Of a stretch of DNA of 64,000 bases, positions 38,001 to 50,000 are shown piece after piece. Every line of letters begins with the position of its first letter. Within the stretch, counting starts at the first letter, position 1. Location of the stretch: contig NC_092580.1 of the NCBI RefSeq assembly GCF_037975245.1, positions 27,059,501 to 27,123,500 on the forward strand, written 5' to 3'. The notes under the pieces were generated by a model that saw nothing but the letters and a program-made list of their open reading frames with translations, ran no database searches and had not been told where the DNA came from. Origin of the DNA: Apostichopus japonicus. Taxonomy: Eukaryota > Echinodermata > Holothuroidea > Aspidochirotida > Stichopodidae. The position numbers were made by a program, and so were the translations under genes.

Positions 38001-41000
38001 TTTTACAACTGCAGTGTTTAACCCTATACCCAACTACTGTACCACGGTACATGTGCTGTGAATTTGCCCAGGTACCTTCCCAACAACTGTGAGCTCATCC
38101 CCTGTGTAACACCTGTTTGTTAACATTTTTTTGGCACGTTGCCAGGGAACCTTTTAGTTACGTGAGATCCGTAACCGCTGAGGTGGTTAGGTTATTTGCT
38201 TTACACTTAACTATGGTAGGATATTATTTTTTCAGGTTTTTTTTCGCAAGTTTGTCGTTTTGGATCGCATTTTGCGATGCGATATCGGAAAAATCGAACA
38301 CTGCATGTGTGTGATATATATGATAGAAATCTTTATAATGGTGATGGAATGTATGTGCATGTGTGATATATATGATGGGATCTTTTCAGTGGTAATGAAG
38401 TGTGTTTATGTCATGTCTTGACCTAAGACATCTATGTTAGATAAAATTGAATGTGGTCATTTACAGCCTCTCTTTACATTCCATTGTAATCAGGGACCAA
38501 CCAATCCTGAACTCTACAACCGTTTTTGGTACTATTGTCTAGTAACACAGTATGACAATGTACTTTGTCCAAAATGTATCCCAGCATACCGTATTGTAAT
38601 GTACAGTTATGAATGAAAAAGGTCTAACCACTTAATTGTCCAATTATTAAATGTTTGGGTTCGATTGTTTTGGGACACCAATGTTTTGGTTGTTTTTATC
38701 TGCTAAATCTCTGCCAGCAGCCCAAATTTTACAAGGTATACACTGTGTGATTATTTTCTACACAGTAATGAAAGCGATTGATAAGACCGATGAGATCACA
38801 TACATAAAGATGCTTTCATAACTTCATACTTGGTATGTGGATCCACCTCAGTGACTCCAAGAACTGCAGTGGTCATTTGAGGTGAACAGTGAATATTTGG
38901 TAAATAGTAAACTCCAAAAGTACTTCAAAGAGCATTTGCGGTCACTAGAGGTCAAGTCAATGTACATGATAATTTAACTAAACAAAAGTAAAGCTTTTCT
39001 GTACTTCATACTTGCTATATGGATCCAACAATCTCATTAAGGTCAAAGGTCATTTGGATTCACTAGAGGTCAATATCTGCAAACTTACAAAGTTACTTTG
39101 TAATCATGTTAGTACCCCATACCAATAGATAAAACTTGTATTTATTGGTGAGTAGGCTTGCCACATCAATGGCAGAAGTCCAATTGTTTTGTTTGGAAAT
39201 GTAAAGGTTGACAGAGTTCAAAGTCTGACACCTTGTAAGTGGTAACCACAGTAACTCCAAAAGTAAGGCTTAGATGAACATTGTGAAATGTAAAGTACCT
39301 AGGTTCCAATTAGTACAAGAACGTTGCTGATCACATAAAACAACAATGGTCTGTGTGCAAGTTTTACAATTACTACACATGCTGCCATATAAAACGTGAC
39401 CAGGAATCACTTAAGCTGAACAGATTACTGTCCTCTTCCTTGAGGACCCTGGAGCTGCTTAACAGTTGAACATTGTACCATAGTTGTATGATATAAAGAT
39501 TAGACGAAAAGGCCAGTATGGCATTATGGCCAGTATGGCAAACAGATTACTGTCCTCTTCCGTGTGGACTCTGGAGCTGCTTAACAGTTGAAAATTGTAC
39601 TATAGTTGTATGATATAAAGATTAGACCAAAAGGCCAGTATGGCATTTTGCTGTGATGTTGCCAGTTGTATCCTGATTCAAGATACACTAAATATGTTAA
39701 CATTCTCAAACTCTTACGTTTATCCAAGTGGTCTTGTTCTCTTCTGACACGCTTTCATCATCGGGAGTTAACGCTTCAACTTTCTGCAATGTTTCTCATG
39801 CAATGAATCCTGCCATAATTGCTAAAACTCTCTGAGAAACTTTGCTCCTTTTCCTTCGCTATTTTCCTCTAGTCATGAAGAACGTGACTTTGACAGATCA
39901 CACCAGGAAATACTCTTCCCTGGTTGGTTGTTAAAATGTTGCTGTTTTGTTTCACACATGATCCGTCTGTATCGTGGCATGTCATACACATTACAGACTC
40001 TGTGACATTGACTCATATATGGATGCTGACAGAAGCCAACTTTCTAAAGACAAGATGTAACGTTATACGCCAGAGTGACGACGCCACTTAAATCCCTGCA
40101 TCAGTTGGCCTGATTTCATTGTGGCTATTACTCATCCAATATTGATGAGATTTTCTGGCAAAGCTCATAAAACCTGTAAATCCGTTGATGGGGACAACTA
40201 GGTCTAGAAACTTCATTCTAGATAAAAAAAAATAACTAATGTTTCAAAATTTATTTGAATTCTGTTTGTGTTGCAATAATCCAATTTTCTTTATTTTAAA
40301 GCGGCTGTTCTCATTGATTTTGGGTAATTTATGTAGAAAGTTTTACTTTAAAGTAATCACAGAAATGGCCAATATTTTGACCATTTCTGATCTACTCCTA
40401 GTTGGTGACTAGGACCATTAATTTAACAAAACTATTCCGGTGATCAAATTTTCAACTTTTGAATGGATTATCATGGCATGCTGTTACCTTGTGAAAAAGT
40501 GACAGACTTTCATGGTTTTATCGACTGCTGTCTTGTTCGCAGTAATACATGGCACTTAAAGATGGTTTTTTTTAGTTTCCCTTTATGCTGTATTTAAACT
40601 GGAGTTCCATACATAATTGGGCCAAGGTATCGGGTGAGAGGAGGGAGAGGGAGGGAAGGCATGATGTTTGATGAGGAATAAAGCAAACTCCTCACTGCTG
40701 CATCTTTCATATTTGTATCTACCGTGTGAGTAATGGTGACAAATTACTGGACGCAGTTTTATAGGCCTCTAGATACTGACAAGAATGTTCGGTGAGTGCT
40801 GTCAGGACAGTGTGTTAAACTTCACTAAGAAAGAAAGAACAATTTAATTCTACAGGGGCCAAAAAAAAAATGGAAAAGACACGTGACAGTATGATTTGTA
40901 TGAAGTGTACATAAACAGTTCAAAACTTTGACATTATGTGTTATTAATGCTAGCGATACTGACATAACCAGCTTGGGGTCCTGGAGTGCTTGTTAATTGG

Positions 41001-44000
41001 AAAGTAATCCTGCTGGGATATTGTAATTGCCACCGAGAATAAAATGTCACAGCCATCAGCCGTATGATGCCCTGCCGGCATTTTTCTCTTTTATTGAATT
41101 AAGAATCTAGCATTCTTTTATGGAAACTTTCTCCTGATTATTTCACTTAATATGTGGCATATCATATTTGATAATTAAGAAAGGAGGCCTGATAGGAATG
41201 TTGTCGTAAAACTTAGAGAGCTGGGCTGAGATATATGCACAGAAACTAATATAATTTGCTTGTAAATTTATCTTTGGGTGTTGGGTGAAAATGAAATGAA
41301 ACAATTGAGTCTAACGTTAAAAGTAGAGGCACAGTTTTGTAGGTTGTAAAGTTTTCTGTGTACGAAATTTTGTAAGCTATATACTGTATAGTACATTGTG
41401 TGTCTTGTGGTGTGTTTGCTGCCATATAGGCCAGTCTTGGTTAGTAGTGGCACTATCACATGTACTTATTTATGTTTGGTGTGCAGGAGGGGGGAAGGGG
41501 AGGGGTTGTTAGGGATACATGTACATAGGAGTGAATCTAAATGTTGCTTAGATTCAGGAGGGGTAAGACTGAAAGCACACTAATAGTATGACCTGAGTGA
41601 TATCACATACCAATGAAGTATGAACAAAGTGATTGGAAGATTTACTTCGCTCGTCGCTTACCTGTCTCCCCACAACCTTAGCACTCTCATTCTAACCTGC
41701 CTAGAATGAACTGGTAACCTTTTAACACTGCGCGCCCTCTATGACCGGCCCCTCTGGTCAATGTCCTTCTCTTTCTAACATCGAAAGTGCCAGCATCGTA
41801 CGTTTTTTCATCTGGATTAATTTCTATTTGGGATTTACTTCACTTCCTTGCTCACCTGTCTCCTCATGACATAGGCACTCATATTGCATTCTATAGTGAA
41901 GCTATTTAACATCCTTAGCGACTGGTGACTACCTGTCAATGACCCTCCAACTTGGAATTTTGTAGGTTAGAAGAACTGTGTGAGGGCAGAGGAGGTTGGG
42001 AGAGATAGGGGGATAAGAGGAGGCAGTGATATTTCACCTGCAAAATATTCTGTGGAATATTTAATGTCATGTGCAAGATAAAGCATGGACAATGATCTTT
42101 CAGATCATCTGGTCATAAATGTTTCTGCTTCGCCTGCTGCAATAGGTTTTAGCTAGATTATTAATGTGACAGAATGATTATGAGAGTGAGGAAAGCCAGC
42201 CAACAATGCCCGCCTTGTCTTGCCATTCATTTTCACAGTGATTACTGGGGTACCCTAGACGGCGAAGTAGGAAATCTCAAAGAAGCAGTAAAAACGGATA
42301 TAATCTATTTGATGCATTTGTGTGGAAGTTTAGGATACATATGTTATCACTCATGTATGTCATGAATTTCCTATTACAGGGCAAAAGTAAACACAGGATA
42401 CGAGATCTAATGCAAGATTAAATAAAATGTGTGTACAGCAGCAATACAAAAAAGCCAGCATTTTCTGTAGATCTCGTTCAAGATCCCAACAGTCAGTTTC
42501 CGAAGCCAAGTCTCTCTGCATTAGCTTTGCCTGCAATAAGGAAGGGTTTACGTACTTTGTCTGGAGTGCTCTGGAATCTACGACTGGAACCCTTAGGGAT
42601 TGGCAAGAGGCAAGAATTGTAGCAGCAGGGAAAAGATGGCAACCACAGCAACATTCTTGCCTTACACAAAGTAACAAAGCAACCCCTTACCCGCCCAGCA
42701 CCCCTGCCCCCCCCAAACAAAAAGGAAGAAGGGGGAAAAGCAAACACATTAGGGGTAGCACTGTACTTTATACCATTGGATTTACTTCACTCCTCTCTTA
42801 CCTGTCTCCTACAACACTAACGCACATTTCATAGTCTACCTAGACGCTGGCCACTGGTATAAATTTTAGCATTCCGCCCCCAGTGACCCCTCCCACGGGT
42901 CACCGCACACTCTCTCTTCCTTCCGAAGTTACCATTCCGAAGGAAAATGCATGTTTTTCGAACTCCGTTTTCTCTGACGTTTTCTTTTTCGAATTCTGCT
43001 GCTTACGACCGACGAAAGTTCTTAACAGAGTTTGCAACAGGATTCATCAAGTTACTGCTATGCATCCCTTTGTTTTGAAAAGCAAAACACATTAGGGGAA
43101 GCACTGCATTTTATACCATTGGTTCTATGTATTGTACCTTTGCTTCTAGTCTGTTGATCATGACAAAATGGGCAAATTTACCTTGAATACCTAATGGGAC
43201 TGTTGTTGTACATAGTAGCGTTGTGCAGCATCCCGGTAGTTAAGTGAATCCCGGTATTGACTTGTCCCGATCAATGTGCAATGTGTAACTACTACCGGTA
43301 TTGGGAAAACAACCGGTTATTACATTCGTTTTGGTATCATTCCCGGGAATCCTGGACATAATAAAAACATCAACGTGTTACTATTTGATATAAAGAAAAG
43401 AAAACACGTTTATTTCTGGTTTCTGTGTTCTTAGTTTAAATAATATCTGATCAATTTACGTACTGGCCTAGACCTATATATTAACGAATCAACTTTTCAC
43501 GTAGTAATTTGGACCTAGGCTACACCAAATATCGAACGTTACTTGGGCTCAGCATGTTACGGGACCTCAAAGTTATTCTGAAATTTTCGTTATTTATTCA
43601 TCCTTCAAACGATGATTGTTATGGTTCCCATGTACAAAATCCTACCCTTATGCATTTCACCTCATTTTGTTATAATAGTTAAAACGATTTAATAAATTTT
43701 GGCCAAAACTGCAGGGAGTATATTCAGTTTAAATCCATCTTCGCACAGGACTGTATATTATTATTATTACCTAGGGTACGGTACTGGTACTGGTACACAC
43801 TGCAGTGCAGTGCAGTACTTGAGATTTGATGCTGTAATGAAATGGATTTGTTTATTAATGCGGGGGGTTCCACGATGTCATTTCTAGTTATCTTTCGCTC
43901 CTTTTTCATTTTTAAGAACTTTTGTACGAAAGATTGATATTGTACGTATTGAAATTATATTTTCTGGATTAAACAACACCCGATTAACGATATAAGTAAA

Positions 44001-47000
44001 TCTGTACTATTCTTATGTATGTAGTTTATAATCCCGTATTTACGTAGCCCCTCTGTAACATTCTTATTGTCTAAAGTTCCAAACACATAGTGACTTGTTC
44101 ATAGTTAAAAACTTTTCTTTGTGAACTTTTGAACTTGAAGAGGTTGCCCTATTTCAATATCATGGAATAGTGGGGAACTCCCAATTTCTGTTTGTGTACG
44201 GATTACAAGTTTAATCCATGTGCGAACGTGTTAATCTAATATCGTACGTCGAGTATGAATGAAGGATGGTGTGGGTTGCTTTTTTCCAAGGTTTGTGCAT
44301 TTCTTTATGGAAGTGTATGTTAAAAAACAAAGGCCCTAATATAGCATGTTATTTTTTAATTTTTTTTTTATAACCCTGCGTGTAAGAGTATGTACATAGC
44401 CTAGGCTATGCATATGATATTGACAGTCTCGTAACTAAGTGCTTTGAACCATAGATGAAAGTTGAGGAAAATCCCGGTTATAGTTATGATACCGGGATTC
44501 ATGTTGCAACACTACCGGTTGTGTGAAATCCCACTACCGCACAACGCTAGTACATCTAGTATTAATATAAACACAATTCGCTCTGAAGTTTGTAGGAGAC
44601 TTGAGTATCTTTTACTATGCAGTGTTATGCAGTTTTAAAGGCATGTGAAGTTAGATGAACATTGGTTATGGAATTGAAAGTGAATCTGTGTACTGGCATT
44701 TTTAAGATGTTATTAACAAAGTGATTGAAAGATCTGAATTTTTTTAATTTCACTTTCTCTTCTAACAGAGCAGGGAAATGACTGTGGAAGTTCATATGGA
44801 AATACTGAGGGTCGTCAACGAACTATTTTCTGTAAGTATATTGACATCCTGAAATGAATGCAAATATCTGAAAGAAAGTAGGAAAAAGGTACAATTTAGA
44901 AGCTAGGTTATTCAAAGTGTAATTGAAAATGTAAAAGCTCCCAGGCTGTGAAAAATAAGCCAATAATCAAGTATTGATGGAAGAAGGCGGAACACACTTA
45001 AGATTAATGTTTCACAAGTAATTGTAAAATATATTATTTTAGAGCTAGCTTGTATTTTGATATTTTTGATTTGTGAGTTAATAAGGTTGACACCAAAATC
45101 CTGGCTTGTATTATAAGCTGTTAAGAAACGCAAACTATTTTAGATTCGACATGGGCAATGTCCATCCATTACAGAAAATAAAACGTTTGCTTCACGTTTA
45201 GGCTTTTTGCATAATTTTACATTTTTGGAAACAAAACCAAGGTCAACAACAGAATTGGCAGCAAACAAGCACTTGTGTCAGCAGTTCTAGTTTCCTACAG
45301 GCGGACACCCTTTGTTCTAAGTAGCAAAAATCGATGAAGGAATACACCATAAGCTGTTTGCTTCATAAAGTTTGTTTAGTCATGGTTTTCATACATCATA
45401 GCTTGTGTGATAATTGTGGTGCAATTTTGTACAGTGAAAGTGAGTTTTTCACAAATCAAAGTGTGTGTGTGTGGTAGGGGTGGGGGGGGGGGGGTGGGTT
45501 GGATAAAGGGAGAGAGAGAGATTAATTTGTATTCTCCTCACATAGTCATCACCATTGCAGTCTCATCTACAGTGTACCATACTTCACAAACTGTACTTTT
45601 AAAACATTTTCCCACATTTCCAGCTCTTTCAGTATACCTATCTCCTCGCAACTTTCACACTCTCATCTGTAACGTGTTGTGCTTCATATGTTACAGAAGG
45701 ACTACTGACACAGTCATCTCTCAACATCATTCACCAAACATAAATCAGTATCTTGAGGCAAAAGTCTCACCTCATACCTAACATATAATGATTCTATTCG
45801 AGACTAATAGTTTGCATAAAGAAAAGCTAAACATTTTCAGACATTTTCAGACATACATATATATCTAGATATATATTTGCACACATATATACTATACAAT
45901 TGACCGCACTGTCAAAATATACTCCCTTAACACTGGCACAACAAGGATCCCAAGCTTTTTAAGCACATATATGCAACAAAACAAAAAAAAGTTTTTGGTT
46001 TTAATTTTTTAATTTTTTTTTTTTTTTGGGGGGTCATTATTTCATGTTAAATTGGACTATTAATTCAATTTTTAATTCAATTAAGCAACTGAACTGAATG
46101 TTCACACAATGGAACTTCAGTAATATATGATTTTGATATGGAAAAATTTATCAAATTTTATAGAGAAAGATGCTTGAAGGTAACATTGTGTAAACTTATT
46201 ACCCTGTTAGCAAGGACATATGTACAGTAGTGTCAATATGGATTCAATACAGTAGATAGTATTAATACCTATCAACCAAGGAACGACTGCAAAAACTGAC
46301 AGGGAGATTGGTATTAAATATCAAAGTTTTATGTTGTGAAAACTTAAAACAAATCTTTATTAAGGACAGAAAGCAGATCTCATCCCTTTTTGCTGTTTTG
46401 CTGTTTTTATTGACTATAACCTGTCAATGCAGATTTACTTCTAAAGTCTATTTGAGACCTTCAGTCTGCAATAGCTCACAAACCTGCACAGGGAATGTAA
46501 AGAAGTTACAATGAAGTTTCAACATTGTGGGCAGAAGTTGCTTGCCTGCTACATCTGTTTATCTTGGAAGGTAGATGTAATTTTCCAAAATTGACACTAC
46601 TGTACATATGTCCTTGCTAACAGGGTAATAAGTTTACAAAACTTCAAGCATCTTTCTCTATTGAATTTGATAAATATTTCCATGCTATTTTTTTTATGTA
46701 ACATTGAATTGTCCTTTTCAAAAATTGCTTTCAGAAATCCATTTGGGTGACCATTTGTGAACTTTGAACAATTTTTTTTCTTCACATTTTCAATCCTGAT
46801 GTGAGAGGCAGTGGGGATGATAAAACTTAAATTTTTATATTTATTTTTTTTTTTTAAATTGGAAATGTCATTGTCACTTCTATATGGCACTTTATATATT
46901 GGTTATTGAGACAGTCGTTGGATTCTGGGCTGTTTAGAAATAATTATTACTTTCGAAATGTACTTTTGCAAGGGAAGCAAAGCTGAGTGGCATGTGAAAC

Positions 47001-50000
47001 TCTGTGTGTGTGTGACAAGTTTCTGTAAGTACTTTTGCGAGGGAAGCAAAGCCGAGTGGCATGTGAAACTCTGTATGTGTGTGACAAGTTTCTGTAAATT
47101 GTATTAAACCGTGGTTATGTAGCTAAGTCAGATTGTGCAAGATAGTTGTGAACGTATGTTATCACACACAGACAGATATACTGATGAGGAGTTTAGAGTT
47201 GCAGTTTACATAGCTCTTTCAGAATAATACAAGGTTTATACCCAAAACAGCATTTACTGTAGCTACTGTGTGACACAAACATACAGTACTTAGTGCAATG
47301 AACTGTTTATTACATTGTAGTAGTACTCTAGAACTGATTGCTCTAAGAAGCAAAAAGAGACCAGACATTCAAGTTCAGGATGAAATGATAAAATTATGCT
47401 ACTGTACTAGGAGCCATTTAGTACAGTATCTTACTTATAACCATATTTGTAGAACTTTTGTATAATTTCTTGTACACAAATTCCTAATTTTTTTTTTTTT
47501 TTAGTTGTTCACAAACTATACGCTGTTGCTTATAAATAGTACAGTACAGTACATTGCCCTACTGTGTGCACTATACTGTATGCTATAACACACACCTTGA
47601 GGCCTAGATTGTACATGGTGCGACACATACCAATGTAATACATGTTGAATAGTATCTTATTTCAAAATTGTGTTGATACGATTGATGCGGAGGGGAGTAG
47701 GGATGGAGGGAGGTGGGAATGGGGATATGGTGGGGTCCAGAAGTATAGAATGGGAATTGGGTGACAATAGGGCTGGTGCCAGAAATGTTTATGCTGTGTA
47801 GATTTGATCTTTAAATGACACTTTCATCACCTATTGGTCTGTCTGTTTAATGTAGTAGACATGCAAGGCTATTCTTCCTGTTTCCATATAACACACATTG
47901 ACTCTGCTTAGCCGGTATTATAGTCTGGCCCAAAAGCATTAATCATCAAGTGCTGCAGCTATGAGACTGTGCGACAGGTCTTGTTTTGAAGATGGACGCT
48001 AATTTCCTTTCAATATGTACACAAGGCTTCCTGAGATCCAGCTCTCTCCCCTTTCTTTCGCCGGCTAGTCGTTGTGTTTGTCATCCGATCATTGATGTGG
48101 TTCCAAGATAAACTGTATTTACTTTTCATTTTTTCAATGGAGCCCCTGATAAGTTTATCCTGTCCAGACTGAGCATCTTCAGCCCTTAAAATAGATGTTT
48201 ATAAAACGATATATATGTTTCCTGTGCGGAATGGTTAATGCATTCGTATAGGATTTTGGGATTTTAGTTCCCTGAGCTTGTGAGTGTTTAAGTATTTGGA
48301 CAGCTGTACCCTTACTGCTTGATGCTGCTAGTTTTCTATCCCATGCATCTCTGTCCTCCAGTGGCGGAGCTAGGGGTATTGGTCAGAGGGGCGAGAATGG
48401 TCCGTAGGGGGGTGAGAATGGTCTGTAGGGGCGCTTTCAACACTATCTAAGCGGAGCGCCACCACAGGTTGGCGCGGAGCGTAAAGAAGTTTTTTGAGTA
48501 AAGATACTCCCTAGATCGCTGGAAATGACCCTTTCCGGGCTTTGCTAATTTGCAGATAATGTGACAAATGTCAATAGGTAGATGAGAGCGCAATAAAAAA
48601 GTCAATAATCGCGAATAAGTAAAAAGTGGTAAAAAGCTGAAAAGAGCGCCAGCAGTCCATTTGAGTCTGTCAGGGGGGGATGCCCCCCTGACTGTATGGA
48701 CGCTCCACCACTACTGTCCTGGACAGCTTGTACAATCACTGCTTGATGCCGCTAGTTTTCTTTCCCAAGCATCTCTGTCCTGTTCTCATATTTGGCAAGT
48801 TGCTTCCCCATAATGATTAATGAGTACAAGAATCCTATTGTTTTTGGGTGGAGGCCAAAGTTCATTTGGGGTCAGCAGAGGGCAAAATGTGAAAATCCTC
48901 ACAAATGCTGTATCTCCAGAGCCTGAATATCAAAGGAGCTCATATATATGCATGGTATGTTTGCCTTTTAGTGGAAAGTTTTTACACAATTTGGTTTAGG
49001 TCAGAGTTTATTTAAGGTCATCAGGGTTCAAAACTTGAAATTATTGTAAACACAATATCTCCAAGATAGGAAACTTTATGGCTCTCATAATGTGCATGTT
49101 GCTTCCCTGCTATTCAATTGGTTGCTCCATAAGTTGCTGTGTAAGCAGCCTATATATATTCATAAGCTGTTGTTTGATTGGTAAAACACTATAGCAATGG
49201 AGAACAGTTCTTTACATCAAAGCTTGTTTGAAGTTCTTTCCAGGAGTTAATGCTCTACTAAACTAATCTGCTCATGGAGTACTAGGCTTAATGGATTAGT
49301 TGGCTGTCATAATATTGCTTGTATCAGCTTGTCACCTCTTGACCTTAACAAGTGGTTAAGCACCATCTCTGTCTTCCCCATTTGTCTTTTTTTGTTTTTC
49401 CCTTGTCACAGTTTTTGTTGTTGTTTTTTTTTCGGTCAGAAACTCTGCTTGTCTTGTCTGGTGATAAATTTCCATATGTTACTATGCAGCTCCTTGCTTT
49501 CTTCCCTTCAAAATATTAGTTGGAATGTGTATATATACCCTTAGAAAGCTAAGTATAAACACAAGCAGATTGAGAAGGGAGTGTTTAGTATTTTCCATCC
49601 TTCCTTAAAGCAGGATGCTATTACAGATGAAAAAAATATGAGCAACAGTGCAACAACATATGTGGACTGTTAGTGCAATTGCCCCTACTAAATATTTTGT
49701 ATCGGTAACTTTCTATCAAACCTGAACATATATCGTTACTCACACATCATATCCTCTGCTGATGGTGATTTTCAACGAATTCAATATGCCATGGTGTAGA
49801 TATTGTAGACATTACAAAGCACCCAGCTCCTTTGCATTTCATAGGCACCCTCATAGGCAGCTACATGGAGGGGGGGGGGATGGGAGGGTTCTTCATGCTC
49901 AACTAATACTTGCTTGGAGCAACCGAGTATCGTTTGGTCGCAATCAGCCAGCTATTACGGTACGGCAGATAAGCAATCACCGTTTCATGATTCTCCTGGA

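Larger units (their letters stand above)
32347..44768 (+). other. srGAP intron 3 (12.4 kb)
   Basis: Repeat-dense intron. It contains MITE copy C, decayed DIRS terminal repeats (33360-33560, 41640-42960), AGGTCA-rich decayed repeats, a minisatellite split by a hAT-like element (36762-38409), a 122-bp duplication (39421-39653) and a second hAT-like element (43216-44549). A GC-richer stretch at 42427-42680 has open frames on both strands but no recognisable protein. No gene is supported. Confidence 0.65.

Noticed and set aside
42360-42834. Overlapping 105- and 135-aa frames on opposite strands
   Set aside because: A locally GC-richer stretch opens several frames at once. No family was recognised and it runs into a fossil DIRS terminus. 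It may be a transposon scrap, but I cannot support a gene.
45407-45781. 124-aa plus-strand frame
   Set aside because: Contains a G-run-derived glycine stretch and no recognisable domain.
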